This document shows, piece by piece, positions 15,492 to 24,622 of a DNA stretch of 53,229 nucleotides. Both the position numbers and the translations under genes were made by a program. The notes below the pieces were generated by a model that was not told where the DNA came from, did not search any database, and worked only from the letters and a program-made list of their open reading frames with translations. How positions within the stretch are numbered: position 1 is the first letter of the stretch; each line of letters begins with the position of its first letter. Origin of the DNA: Pseudomonadota bacterium (GTDB lineage: Bacteria; Pseudomonadota; Alphaproteobacteria; Rhodospirillales; Magnetospirillaceae); NCBI GenBank assembly GCA_023426365.1, contig JAFAAW010000045.1, positions 1 to 53,229 on the forward strand. Reading direction: 5' to 3'.

Positions 15492-17795
15492 TCACTCCGC
15501 CGCCGTGGCGTGACCGTCCATGCGGCCCAGGCGCAGGATGCCGGCGAAGGTGTCGGCCGGGATCGGGCGGGAATAATAGAAACCCTGGATCTCGTCGCAG
15601 CGGAAGCCCCTGAGGACTTCGAGTTGGGCATCGTTTTCAACGCCTTCCGCGACGATCTTCAGGTTCAGCGAATGGCCCATGGCGACAATGGCGCCAACGA
15701 TTTCGGCCGAGGCCGGGTTGGTGTCGATGTCCATGACGAACGAGCGGTCGATCTTGAGCTTGTGCAGCGGGAATTTCTTGAGATAGCTGAGCGACGAATA
15801 GCCGGTGCCGAAATCGTCCACGGCCAAAAGCACGCCGTGCCCGTGCAGTTCCATCAGCGTCTTGATGGCCGCCTCGGCATTGTGCATGACCGCGCTTTCG
15901 GTCAGCTCCAGTTCCAGCAGGGCGGGATCGATGTCGTGGGTGTGCAGGGCCTCGACCACCCGTTCCACCAGGTCGGGCTGGCGGAACTGGTGGGCCGACA
16001 GGTTGACCGCCATCGGCACCACCGGCTGCCCGGCATCGCGCCACAGGCGGATCTGGCGGCAGACATGGTTCATCACCCAATTGCCGATGGGCACGATCAG
16101 GCCGGTTTCCTCGGCGATGGGGATGAAATCGGCGGGCGAGATCATGCCCAATTCGCGGTGGCGCCAGCGCACCAGCGCTTCGGCGCCCACCACCCGGCCC
16201 GAGGCGGTTTCGATCTTGGGCTGGTAATAGACGACGAATTCGTCGCGCGACAGCGCCTTGCGCAATTCGGTTTCCAGCTTCAGGCGCTCGACCGAATTGG
16301 CGTGCATTTCCGGGGTATAGAACTGATAGGTGTTCTCCGCCAGGTCCTTGGAGCGGTTCATGGCGGTTTCGGCCTTGAGCACCAGATGCTCGGGGTCGGT
16401 GCCGTCCACCGGATAGACGCTGATGCCCACCTTGGCGGTGATGAACAATTCGTGGTCGTCGATCTCGTAGGACGAAGCGAAGGTTTCCAGCAGGCGCGAG
16501 ATCACCAGATGGGCGTCGTGGTCCTGGGCCAGATCGGTCAGCAGACAACAGAAGGTGTCGCCGCGCAGGCGCGCCACGGTGTCGTGGCCGCGCAGCGCCG
16601 CCCCCAGCCGCTCGGCCACCGCGCGCAGCAACTGGTCGCCGGTCTGGTGGCCCAGCGTCTCGTTGATCTGCTTGAAGCGGTTGAGGCCGATCATCACCAG
16701 CGCCAGCTTGCGGCCCGAACGGGGCGCGCGTTCCAGCGCCTGGTCCAGGCGGTCCATCAGCAGATAGCGGTTGGGCAGGCGGGTGACGGCGTCGTAATAG
16801 GTCAGGGTGCGGATGGTTTCTTCCGCCCGCTTGTGCTTCGAGATGTCCGAGAACACGCCCACATAGCGGGTGACCTGGCCCGAGGGGTCGGTGATGGCCT
16901 TGATGGTCAGCCATTCGGGATAGGCTTCGCCGTCCTTGCGGCGGTTCCAGATTTCGCCCTGCCATTCGCCGTCCTGGCGGATCTTGCCCCACATGGCGGT
17001 ATAGAAATCCGTCGCCTGCAGGCCGGATTTCAGCATGGCGGCCTTCTGGCCCAGCACCTCCTCGCGCGAATAGCCGGAAATGCGGCAGAAGCCCTGGTTC
17101 ACCCACAGCATGGTGCCCTTGCGGTCGGTCACCATGACGCCTTCCATGGTGCATTCCAGCACCTTTTCCGCCACGTCGAGGCGGGCCAGGGCGAGTTTGC
17201 GCGCGGAGATGTCGTGCAGCACCACGACGAAGTGGCGTTCGCCGTCGCGCTCCAACTGGGCGACCGACAATTCCATGGGCACCACGCTGCCGTCGCGGCG
17301 GCGGCCCAGCACCTCGCGCGCGGCCGAAATCAGCCCGCCGCTGCCATCGGCCACATAGGTCTTCCAGCGCTCGCGCAACTGGCGGGCATAGGGTTCGGCC
17401 AGCAGGCCGTCCACCGGCTCGTCCTGCGCCTCGTCCAGGCCATAGCCGAACAGGGAGACGGCGCGCGGGTTCAGCTTGCGCACCCGGCCGCGTTCGTCGG
17501 CGATGATCAGCGCGTCGGGCAGCGACGCCATCACCGTGTCCAGGCACGCATCGGCGGCGCGGGCCAGTTCGCGGGCGCGGGCCGAGGCCTCGGCGTCGGT
17601 CGAGCGGCGACGATTGTTCATGGCGACGTAAATCAGCGAGGCCGACGCCAGCAGCCAGCCGCCCAGGCCGAACGGGCCGGGCAGGGCGCCCCCCAGCAGG
17701 CCCCCGTGCGCGGCGAAGGCGATGGCCGCCACGCCGGCGGCAAGATAGAGGGAAACGGTGAGAAGCGGCGCCCGTCCAGGCACCGGCAGCGACAT
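15492..17795 (-). CDS. PAS-PAS-GGDEF(degenerate)-EAL signalling protein
   Basis: Predicted membrane-associated c-di-GMP phosphodiesterase. I take the start at 17795 (MSLPVPG), giving 767 residues; the open frame runs upstream to 17951 without a better start. There are two N-terminal hydrophobic segments, then two PAS domains (about 100-220 and 225-345), a GGDEF-like domain and a C-terminal EAL domain. The GGDEF site reads LRGDTF instead of GGDEF, and the metal-binding Asp of the LDxFK motif is replaced (IGLNRFKQINE), so cyclase activity is unlikely. The EAL domain keeps its catalytic set: AEALVRW, NLSAHQF, ELTES, DDFGTGYSSL, KLKIDRS, AEGVE and QGFYYSRP. The degenerate domain may sense GTP. 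Confidence 0.93.
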   Translation of the reverse strand: MSLPVPGRAPLLTVSLYLAAGVAAIAFAAHGGLLGGALPGPFGLGGWLLASASLIYVAMNNRRRSTDAEASARARELARAADACLDTVMASLPDALIIADERGRVRKLNPRAVSLFGYGLDEAQDEPVDGLLAEPYARQLRERWKTYVADGSGGLISAAREVLGRRRDGSVVPMELSVAQLERDGERHFVVVLHDISARKLALARLDVAEKVLECTMEGVMVTDRKGTMLWVNQGFCRISGYSREEVLGQKAAMLKSGLQATDFYTAMWGKIRQDGEWQGEIWNRRKDGEAYPEWLTIKAITDPSGQVTRYVGVFSDISKHKRAEETIRTLTYYDAVTRLPNRYLLMDRLDQALERAPRSGRKLALVMIGLNRFKQINETLGHQTGDQLLRAVAERLGAALRGHDTVARLRGDTFCCLLTDLAQDHDAHLVISRLLETFASSYEIDDHELFITAKVGISVYPVDGTDPEHLVLKAETAMNRSKDLAENTYQFYTPEMHANSVERLKLETELRKALSRDEFVVYYQPKIETASGRVVGAEALVRWRHRELGMISPADFIPIAEETGLIVPIGNWVMNHVCRQIRLWRDAGQPVVPMAVNLSAHQFRQPDLVERVVEALHTHDIDPALLELELTESAVMHNAEAAIKTLMELHGHGVLLAVDDFGTGYSSLSYLKKFPLHKLKIDRSFVMDIDTNPASAEIVGAIVAMGHSLNLKIVAEGVENDAQLEVLRGFRCDEIQGFYYSRPIPADTFAGILRLGRMDGHATAAE

Positions 17796-18116
17796 GGCCA
17801 ACCTGTTGCTATTGCTGGCGTGTTGTCCCTGATCCACCCCTACCTCACAGGCAAAACCCGTCCGTTCCTCGACCGGGCTCGTTCGAAGGTAGGGGCACAA
17901 TAGCCATTTAGTTGGTATGGGTACAAGGGCCTCGAAGGCGTAAATCGGCATCAGCGCCTATGGGAAAAGGATAGGGTGTGAAATGACGCCCTTCCGCCTC
18001 GCATTGAGCAACGGCAAATGCATACGATTGCTTGGGTGTTGAGCAGGGGGATTTGTTGCACACTGGTTGCGCACGCCGAATAATGCATATCTTTGGCGCA
18101 TATTTGGGAGGTCCGA
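17796..18116. promoter_or_regulatory. Divergent intergenic region
   Basis: 321 bases between the divergent GGDEF-EAL and SAM-adenosyltransferase genes, with no supported gene. A plausible + strand promoter is TTGCAC (18056-18061), 17 bases, then AATAAT (18079-18084), 33 bases ahead of ATG 18117. The -10 matches five of six consensus positions and the -35 only three. I saw no clear promoter for the - strand gene. Confidence 0.4.
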
Positions 18117-18851
18117 ATGCATCGGCCGGTTGGGCTTTTCACCGATTTCGGCGTGGCCGGCCCCTATCTCGGGCAGGTGCGCGGCGTCCTGCTGCGTGCC
18201 GCGCCCCACGCGCCGGTGATCGAGCTGATGTCCGACGCCCCGGCCTGCCGCCCGCGTCCCTCGGCGTACCTGCTGGCCGCCCTGGCGCCGGAATGGCCGG
18301 CGGACATGGTGGTGATGGCTGTGGTCGATCCCGGCGTGGGCGGCGCCCGTCTGCCGGTGATCGCGGAAATCGACGGCCGCTGGTTCGTCGGCCCCGACAA
18401 CGGCCTGTTCGAATTGCTGATGCGGCGCGCGGCACGGATGCGCTGCTGGACCATCACCTGGCGGCCACAACGGCTTTCCGCTTCGTTCCATGGGCGTGAC
18501 CTGTTCGCGCCCGTCGCGGCGCGGCTGGCCCTGGGCGAGGCGCCCGAGGCCATCGGCGCCCAGGCGGCCGCGCCGCAGCGCTTCGACTGGCCCGACGACC
18601 TGCCGGAAATCGTCTATGGCGATTGCTACGGCAATGCCATGACCGGCCTGCGCGCCTCGGCCCTGCCGGCCGACGCGGTTCTGGATGTGGGCGGCGCCGC
18701 CGTGCCGCGCGCGCGCACCTTTTCCGACACCGCCCCCGGCGGCGCCTTCTGGTATGAGAATTCGATCGGTCTGGCGGAAATCGCGGTCAGCGAAGGCTCG
18801 GCGATGCAGGACTTTGGGCTGGAAATAGGCCGTGTCATTGCCGTGAGATAG
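18117..18851 (+). CDS. SAM hydroxide adenosyltransferase (DUF62 family)
   Basis: Enzymes of this family hydrolyse S-adenosylmethionine to adenosine and methionine, related to the fluorinase/chlorinase fold. The 244-residue product starts at ATG 18117 behind GGGAGGTCCGA. Family marks are FTDFGVAGPYLGQ near the N-terminus (SAM-binding Asp), MAVVDPGVGG, WFVGPDNGLFE, ASFHGRDLFAPVAA, and EIVYGDCYGNAMTGLR opening the C-terminal domain, with WYENSIGLAEIA close to the end. The native role of these enzymes is poorly known. The next gene (a metallo-beta-lactamase-fold protein) follows on the same strand. Confidence 0.88.
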   Translation: MHRPVGLFTDFGVAGPYLGQVRGVLLRAAPHAPVIELMSDAPACRPRPSAYLLAALAPEWPADMVVMAVVDPGVGGARLPVIAEIDGRWFVGPDNGLFELLMRRAARMRCWTITWRPQRLSASFHGRDLFAPVAARLALGEAPEAIGAQAAAPQRFDWPDDLPEIVYGDCYGNAMTGLRASALPADAVLDVGGAAVPRARTFSDTAPGGAFWYENSIGLAEIAVSEGSAMQDFGLEIGRVIAVR

Positions 18852-18871
18852 ATGCGAATGCAACGCATCTA
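18849..18871 (+). repeat. Inverted repeat at the end of the SAM-adenosyltransferase gene
   Basis: TAGATGCG-AATGCAA-CGCATCTA, an 8-bp perfect repeat whose left arm includes the TAG stop codon. There is no following T-tract. It could be a weak transcription stop or an operator for the downstream gene starting at 18945. Confidence 0.4.
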
Positions 18872-18944
18872 CATGAAAATACCGATGCGCCTGCATGGGG
18901 AAACAGCTAGAGTCGCCCGTGATCGCACTGGGGAGCATGGTACT

Positions 18945-19772
18945 ATGGGGTATAAGGTGAAGTTCTGGGGCGTGCGCGGAAGCATTGCCTGTCCTTCGCC
19001 CGATCACGTGGTCTATGGCGGCAACACCAGTTGTGTGGAAATCAGCGTCGGCGGCCATGTGTTCATTCTTGATGCGGGCACCGGCATCCGCGCCCTGGGG
19101 CGCGACCTGCTGCGGCGCGGCGTGACTTCCGCCACATTGCTGCTGACCCATACCCATTGGGACCACATCAACGGCTTCCCGTTCTTCGCTCCGGCGTTCA
19201 GCCCCGATTTCTCCCTGCGCATCATGGCCGGCCATCTGTCGGGCAAGCCGGGCGGCATCCGCGCCGTGCTGGCCAACCAGATGGAAAATCCCACCTTCCC
19301 CGTGCCGCTTTCGGCCATGCGGGGGGCTGTCTGCTTCGACGATTTCGCCGCCGGCGACACCTTGGCCTTTCCGCCCGGGGTGGTCGTGCGCACCGGCGCC
19401 CTCAACCATCCCAACGGCTCCACCGGCTATCGCATCGAACATGGCGGCGTGTCGGTGTGCTATGTGACCGACACCGAGCATCTGCCCGGCCAGCCCGACC
19501 GCAACGTGCTGGACCTGATCGCCGGCGCCGATCTGGTCATCTATGACAGCACCTATACCGACGACGAATTCCCGGCCAAGGTGGGGTGGGGGCACTCGAC
19601 CTGGCAGGAGGGCGTGCGGCTTGCCCAGGCAGCCGGGGTCAAGCAACTGGTGCTGTTCCACCACGACCCCGACCACGACGATGCCTGCATGGCGCGCATC
19701 GAGGCCGAAGCGGTCGCCCTGTTGCCGGGGACCATCGCCGCGCGCGACGGCATGGAACTGACCATGGCCTGA
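18945..19772 (+). CDS. Metallo-beta-lactamase-fold hydrolase
   Basis: 275-residue cytosolic protein of the metallo-beta-lactamase superfamily. ATG 18945 has GGGGAGC upstream, and MGYKVKFWGVRGSIACPSP is the usual start of this subfamily; the longer open frame to 18852 overlaps the intergenic repeat. The metal site is THTHWDH (His69, His71, Asp73, His74), with later ligands likely in GALNHPNGS, YVTDTEH, and LVLFHHDPDHDD. Members of this GVRGS subgroup resemble cyclic-nucleotide phosphodiesterases and RNase Z-like enzymes, but the substrate cannot be read from sequence. Confidence 0.85.
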   Translation: MGYKVKFWGVRGSIACPSPDHVVYGGNTSCVEISVGGHVFILDAGTGIRALGRDLLRRGVTSATLLLTHTHWDHINGFPFFAPAFSPDFSLRIMAGHLSGKPGGIRAVLANQMENPTFPVPLSAMRGAVCFDDFAAGDTLAFPPGVVVRTGALNHPNGSTGYRIEHGGVSVCYVTDTEHLPGQPDRNVLDLIAGADLVIYDSTYTDDEFPAKVGWGHSTWQEGVRLAQAAGVKQLVLFHHDPDHDDACMARIEAEAVALLPGTIAARDGMELTMA

Positions 19773-19825
19773 GGGCCTGGCCGACGGGGCCGGCCGGCGG
19801 CGGCGAAGGCCGCCGGCAGTCGCGA

Positions 19826-20488
19826 TCAGTGCGGATAAACGTGAACGGAGACCCGGCGGTTCAGCGCCTGGTTGGCCGTCAGCGCCGTGCCTTCGGGGGT
19901 GCGGTTGGGCACGCGCGGCTTGAACTGGCCGAACGAGGCGACGATCATCCGCCCCTCGGGCACGCCCAGCCCCTTCAACGTGTGCATGGTGGCCAGCGCG
20001 CGGGCGGCCGCCAGGTCGAAGTTGGTGGGATATTGCTGGGTGGCGATCGGCGTGTCGTCGGTATGCCCCTGGATTTCCAGCAGGTAATTCTCGAACCGCT
20101 TCTGGGTCAGCGTCACCACCATTTCCTTGAGCAGCGGCATGACCTCGGGACGCACTTCGGCCGAGCCTTGCCGGAACATGGCGCCGGCATCCAGGTTGAG
20201 CACCACGCCGCGCTCGTCGGTCGCCACGTCGGCCAGGGCCTCGCCCCCCGAGAAGGCCGACACCAGCTCGGTCATTTCCCGGCGCATGTCCTCAATGGGG
20301 CGCTGGGGCGGCTGCTTGCCGATTTCCTTGGTCATGCCCGACTGGACTTTCTCGTACAGCACGCTGTCCACCCTGGAGATGGAGGCGAGCAGGACGAAGA
20401 AGCACAGCAGCAGGGTGACCATGTCGCCATAGGTTTCCAGCCAACTGGCGTCAACCTCGCTGGGCTTCCTGTTGAAGCGGTTCAACAT
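19826..20488 (-). CDS. motB: MotB-type stator / OmpA-domain protein
   Basis: Predicted peptidoglycan-anchored stator subunit. The 220-residue protein has one transmembrane helix (about 21-40) whose start, TYGDMVTLLLCFFVLL, contains Asp22, the ion-carrying residue of MotB/PomB proteins. A linker follows, then a C-terminal OmpA/MotB peptidoglycan-binding domain (about 95-218) with LLEIQGHTDDTPI and LNRRVSVHV. It is the second gene of a pair, three bases after motA on the - strand. No flagellar gene is nearby, so it may power a flagellum encoded elsewhere or a different machine. Confidence 0.88.
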   Translation of the reverse strand: MLNRFNRKPSEVDASWLETYGDMVTLLLCFFVLLASISRVDSVLYEKVQSGMTKEIGKQPPQRPIEDMRREMTELVSAFSGGEALADVATDERGVVLNLDAGAMFRQGSAEVRPEVMPLLKEMVVTLTQKRFENYLLEIQGHTDDTPIATQQYPTNFDLAAARALATMHTLKGLGVPEGRMIVASFGQFKPRVPNRTPEGTALTANQALNRRVSVHVYPH

Positions 20489-20491
20489 GCG

Positions 20492-21295
20492 TCACCCCCT
20501 GCTTTTCATATGGCGGTCGATGTCGAAATGGATGGCGGGATCGAGGAAGCTGTTCATCGCGTCCTGGATGAAGCGCGGGTTGCGCCGTTCCGCCAGCAGG
20601 GCCAGCCCTTCGGCCACCAGGATGTTGCGGAAACGCACGATTTCCTCGCGTTGCTGGATCTTGCTGGCGGCCGGCATCAGCACCAGTCGCGGCAGCAACA
20701 CGCCGTAAAGGGTGGTGATCAGCGCCACCGCCATGCCCGGTCCCAGCGCGGCCGGGTCCTCGCCCATCTTGCCGAGCATGATGACCAGACCCACCAGGGT
20801 GCCGATCATGCCGAAGGCCGGGGCGGTGCCGGCCATGTTGCGCAGGATCTCGGCGGGGACGCAGTTGCGGTGGAAGGTGGTTTCGATGGAATTGTTCAGG
20901 ATCTGCCGCACTTCCGGCCCGCTGTAGCCGGCAATCACCAGATCGACGCCGAAGCCCAGGAACCGGTCCTGCTTCTTGATCTTGCCGGTGTCGGCCTCAA
21001 GCCCCGGCAGGCCGTTCTTCTGGATGATGTAGCCCCAGCGGATGCAGCGCGCCACCTCGCCCTGCAACACGCCGCGCTGGATTTTCGGGGCGAAGAAGAT
21101 CGAGGCGGTCAGGCGGAACGCCTGGAAGACGTAGCGTGGCTCGTATGAGATGAAGGTCGAGGCGAAGGTGCCTCCGATCACCATGACGAAAGAGGCAAGA
21201 TCAAGAAAAACAAAATAATTGTCGGTGGCGATATAGATCGAACCGAGGAAGAGAATGATGCCGGCGATAAAGCCGGCGATCGTGGTGACCGACAT
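20492..21295 (-). CDS. motA: MotA-type stator protein
   Basis: Ion-channel partner of the MotB-like protein encoded immediately downstream. Start at 21295 (MSVTTIAGF, with AGGGAAATG context) gives 267 residues; the frame extends to 21391 without support. Four hydrophobic segments are visible: about 3-22, 30-50, and a pair at about 150-205 containing MAGTAPAFGMIGTLVGLVIM, the conserved MotA/TolQ/ExbB signature, then GPGMAVALITTLYGVL. The large cytoplasmic loop is rich in charges. H+ or Na+ specificity is not determined here. Confidence 0.9.
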   Translation of the reverse strand: MSVTTIAGFIAGIILFLGSIYIATDNYFVFLDLASFVMVIGGTFASTFISYEPRYVFQAFRLTASIFFAPKIQRGVLQGEVARCIRWGYIIQKNGLPGLEADTGKIKKQDRFLGFGVDLVIAGYSGPEVRQILNNSIETTFHRNCVPAEILRNMAGTAPAFGMIGTLVGLVIMLGKMGEDPAALGPGMAVALITTLYGVLLPRLVLMPAASKIQQREEIVRFRNILVAEGLALLAERRNPRFIQDAMNSFLDPAIHFDIDRHMKSRG

Positions 21296-21471
21296 TTCCC
21301 TGCCTCTTGCAGATCCCCAAGGCGCCAGGCGCGTGTGCATTTTGTGCCAAAGTTCGGGCGGTAGCAACACGTTCCCGGTCCCTGTGCTCATCGCCTGCTT
21401 GCGAATGGCTGCGGTTCCCGTAGACTGCGCCGCCCGGTCACAATCGTGTCCGGCACAGGAAAGGACGATCG

Positions 21472-23778
21472 ATGGGGATGTCCGCGCCCGGCGCGGTCTA
21501 TGGGGCCTTGATGGGTACCACCGTGCTGGTGGTGGCCATGCTCGCTGTCGGCCGCTCGCCCGGGACCCCGCGCGGATTGTGGCTGTTCGCCGGCGCCTTC
21601 GCCCTGCATGTCTTGCGTTATGCCTTTCTGCTGGCGGGTGACTGGTTCGGCCCGTTCACCACCATCGTCGTTTCGGAATCCCTTCATGCCGGCGCGGGCG
21701 TCATGACGCTGGCCGCCACGGTGGTGGAACTGCGCCGCGCGCCGCCGCGACGCACCTTGCTGGCGCTGTGGCTGGGCATGGTGGCGGCCCTGGTCCTGCT
21801 GGTGCCCCAGGTGGGCGCCGAAGCGGCGGTGACGGCCGTCGGCCTGTTCGTCGGCGCCGCCCTGATGGTGGCCGCCGTCGCCTTTTATCAGCGTGCGCGC
21901 AAGGCGCCCGGGGCGGGCTATCGGCTGGTGGCGGCGCTGTTCGCGCTGTGGGGCCTGCACAAGTGGCTGTGGCCCTTGCTGGCGTGGGGCGAGAACACCC
22001 GCTTCCTCGGCCAATTGGTGTCCGAGGTGGTGGTGATCTGCCTGGGGGTCGCGCTGCTGTTGGCCTCGGATCGCGAGCGGCGCATGGCCGAGCAAGCCTC
22101 GCGCCGCCGCGCCGAGGCGCTGCTGCGCCTTCAGGGCGAGGCGATCGAGGCGGCGGCCAACGCCATCTTCATTACCGACCGGGCCGGCCGCATCGAGTGG
22201 TGCAACGCCGCCTTCACCCGTCTGTCCGGCTGGAGCGCCGGCGAGGCCCGCCGCCGCATCGCCCGCCGCCTGCTGATGGGGCGCGACCGCGACCGTCGGG
22301 TGATGGAAGCCATCAGCCAGGGTCGGCCCTGGCGCGGCGAGCTGAGCCTGCGCCGCAAGGACGGCACCCTTTACATCGTCGATCAGACCATCACGCCGAT
22401 CGCCGACGAGCGCGGGCGCGTCGCCCATTACGTGGTGGTGCAGGAGGACGTGACCGAGCGGCGTCAGGCCGAGGAGCGCATCCGCTTCCTGTCCAATCAC
22501 GACGCGCTGACCGCCTTGCCCAACCGCCTGTTGTTCCGCGAACACCTGCAGCGCGCCATCGCCCGCGCGCGCGCCGAGCGGGGCGGGTTGGGCATCCTGT
22601 TCCTCGATCTCGACGATTTCAGCCATTACAATGACGTGCTGGGGCATGATGGCGGCGACCGCCTGCTGCTGCTGCTGGTCGAACGCCTGATGGCCGCCGG
22701 GCGCGGGGTCGAGACCTTTGCCCGCGTGGGCGGCGACGAGTTCGCCTTCGTGGTGGACGATCTGAGCGGCGGCGAGGCCGCCGCCGAACTGGCCCAGACG
22801 CTGTTGGACGCCGCCACCCGTCCGTTCGACGTCGACGGCCACGAGGTTCAGGTGGGCGCCAGCGTGGGCATCGCCCTTTACCCCATCGACGGGGAAGACG
22901 CCGACGCCCTGATGAAGAATGCCGACGTCGCCATGTACCGCGCCATCCACGAGGCGCCGAACGGCTATCGCTTCTTCACCCCCACCATGGATAGCGAACT
23001 GGCCGAGCGCCGCAAGCTCGAGGCCGATCTGCGGCGCGCCGCCCTGCGCGGCGAGCTTGTGCTGCATTACCAGCCCATCGTCGGCGTGCCCGACCGCCGC
23101 ATCGTCGGGCTGGAGGCGCTGGTGCGCTGGAACCATCCGCAGCACGGCATGATCCCGCCCGGCCGCTTCATTCCGCTGGCCGAGGAAAACGGCATGATCG
23201 CCCCCATCGGCGAATGGGTGCTGGCCGAGGCGTGCCGTCAGGCGCGCGAATGGTCCGATGCCGGGCTGCCGCCGGTGCCCATCGCCGTCAACCTGTCGGC
23301 GGTGCAGATGAAGCGCCACGACCTGCCGCTGCTGGTCCGCCGCCTGCTGGCCGAGGCGCGCCTGCCGCCCGGTCGTCTGGAACTGGAACTCACCGAAACC
23401 ACCATGATGGAGGATGCCGTCGCGGCCGGCCGCGTGCTGGCCGACGTCAAGGCCTTGGGCATGGGGCTGGCGGTGGACGATTTCGGCACCGGCTACTCGT
23501 CGCTGGGGCGGCTTAAGCGCTTTCCGGTGTGCAAGCTCAAGATCGACCGTTCGTTCGTCGCCGAGGTGGCGGAGAACGACAGCGACCGCGCCATCACCCG
23601 CGCCATCATCTCGCTGGCCCACGCGCTGGACCTCAAGGTGGTGGCCGAAGGGGTGGAGACGGAAGCGCAGATGGCGGTGCTGACGGCCGAACAATGCGAC
23701 TGCGTCCAGGGCTTCTTGTTCAGTCCGGGCGTGCCGGCGGCCGAAGCCGCCCGGCTGCTGCAGCGCGGCGGCTTCTGA
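21472..23778 (+). CDS. Membrane PAS-GGDEF-EAL c-di-GMP enzyme
   Basis: 768-residue bifunctional signalling protein. About seven hydrophobic segments fill residues 1-200 and may form a membrane sensor. There follow a short coiled coil, one PAS domain (about 220-340), a GGDEF domain with intact RVGGDEF and LDLDDFSHYNDVLGHDGGD, and an EAL domain with LEALVRW, NLSAVQM, ELTETTM, DDFGTGYSSL, KLKIDRS, AEGVET and QGFLFS. Both catalytic sites look complete. The inhibitory RxxD site before GGDEF is absent (the residues there are RGVE). AAGGACGATCG precedes ATG 21472; a second ATG is two codons on. Divergent from motAB, which fits control of motility. Confidence 0.93.
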   Translation: MGMSAPGAVYGALMGTTVLVVAMLAVGRSPGTPRGLWLFAGAFALHVLRYAFLLAGDWFGPFTTIVVSESLHAGAGVMTLAATVVELRRAPPRRTLLALWLGMVAALVLLVPQVGAEAAVTAVGLFVGAALMVAAVAFYQRARKAPGAGYRLVAALFALWGLHKWLWPLLAWGENTRFLGQLVSEVVVICLGVALLLASDRERRMAEQASRRRAEALLRLQGEAIEAAANAIFITDRAGRIEWCNAAFTRLSGWSAGEARRRIARRLLMGRDRDRRVMEAISQGRPWRGELSLRRKDGTLYIVDQTITPIADERGRVAHYVVVQEDVTERRQAEERIRFLSNHDALTALPNRLLFREHLQRAIARARAERGGLGILFLDLDDFSHYNDVLGHDGGDRLLLLLVERLMAAGRGVETFARVGGDEFAFVVDDLSGGEAAAELAQTLLDAATRPFDVDGHEVQVGASVGIALYPIDGEDADALMKNADVAMYRAIHEAPNGYRFFTPTMDSELAERRKLEADLRRAALRGELVLHYQPIVGVPDRRIVGLEALVRWNHPQHGMIPPGRFIPLAEENGMIAPIGEWVLAEACRQAREWSDAGLPPVPIAVNLSAVQMKRHDLPLLVRRLLAEARLPPGRLELELTETTMMEDAVAAGRVLADVKALGMGLAVDDFGTGYSSLGRLKRFPVCKLKIDRSFVAEVAENDSDRAITRAIISLAHALDLKVVAEGVETEAQMAVLTAEQCDCVQGFLFSPGVPAAEAARLLQRGGF

Positions 23779-23830
23779 CCTCTCCGTAATCGCGGTTTGC
23801 CCTGGGCAGTGGGGGTGCTAACACCCCAGC

Positions 23831-24622
23831 ATGCCCGAGACCGATCCCGTGCTCCTGCGTCATCGCGCCCTGGAACAGATCGCCATGGTGACGTTGCAGG
23901 CCGCCCGCCTGCTGATGGAAAGCGGCGCCCGCGCCCAGGTCATCCATCGCTGCGCCGAGATGGTTGCCCGCGGGCTGGGGGCGGAGCGGGTGGCGTTCCG
24001 CTCGGGCTATGCCTCGCTGGCGATCACCGTGTCCACCGGAAGCAATTCCATCACCCGCATGATCGATGTGGGGCGCCACGGGGTCAACCATCGCCTGGAT
24101 CAGGCGATCCGCAGGCTGGCGGTGCGCGTGGCCCAGGGCGGCATGAACGCGGCCGACACGGCCGCCGAGATCGAGCGCCTGTGCCGCGAAACCCCGCGCC
24201 ATCCGCCGTGGCTGACCGCCTTGGCGGTAGGGGTGGCCTGCGCTGCCTTCGGCCGTCTGCTGGGGGTGGACTGGCCCGGTTTCGCCGCCGCCGCCCTGGC
24301 GGCCTCGGTCGGCCAGGTTCTCCGGCACCATTTGCTGCACCGGAAGGCCAACGCCTTCGTGGTCGCCGCCGTGATCGCCTGTGTGGCCGCCACCGTGGGC
24401 GGCTGTTTGGCCCGGCTGCTGGACAGCGACAGCGCCGAGATGGCGCTGATGGCGTCGGTGCTGCTGCTGGTGCCGGGCGTTCCGGCCTTGAACGCCCAGA
24501 TCGACATCATGGAAGGAAAGCCCACCCTGGGCAGCGCGCGGGCGGTGACGGTGCTGGTGCTGATGGTCTTCGTCACCATCGGCGTCTGGCTGGCCCAGGG
24601 GATCGTCGGGGCGTGGCCATGA
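23831..24622 (+). CDS. Threonine/serine exporter ThrE-type, N-terminal half (YjjP-like)
   Basis: 263-residue membrane protein of the DUF1212/ThrE family. The N-terminal soluble part (about 1-115) carries LLMESGARAQVIHRCAEMVA and VSTGSNSITRMIDV, typical of this family. Five hydrophobic segments follow, ending LLLVPGVPALNAQIDIMEGK, the conserved loop, and a last helix. The following gene overlaps it by four bases (ATGA) and encodes the second half, so the pair forms a two-component exporter like E. coli YjjP/YjjB. The substrate is not established. Confidence 0.87.
   Translation: MPETDPVLLRHRALEQIAMVTLQAARLLMESGARAQVIHRCAEMVARGLGAERVAFRSGYASLAITVSTGSNSITRMIDVGRHGVNHRLDQAIRRLAVRVAQGGMNAADTAAEIERLCRETPRHPPWLTALAVGVACAAFGRLLGVDWPGFAAAALAASVGQVLRHHLLHRKANAFVVAAVIACVAATVGGCLARLLDSDSAEMALMASVLLLVPGVPALNAQIDIMEGKPTLGSARAVTVLVLMVFVTIGVWLAQGIVGAWP

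Noticed and set aside
15465..17903. Long + strand frame opposite the PAS-GGDEF-EAL gene
   Set aside because: Composition is a shadow (rich in His, Gln, Arg, Ala), while the - strand product has clear PAS and EAL motifs.
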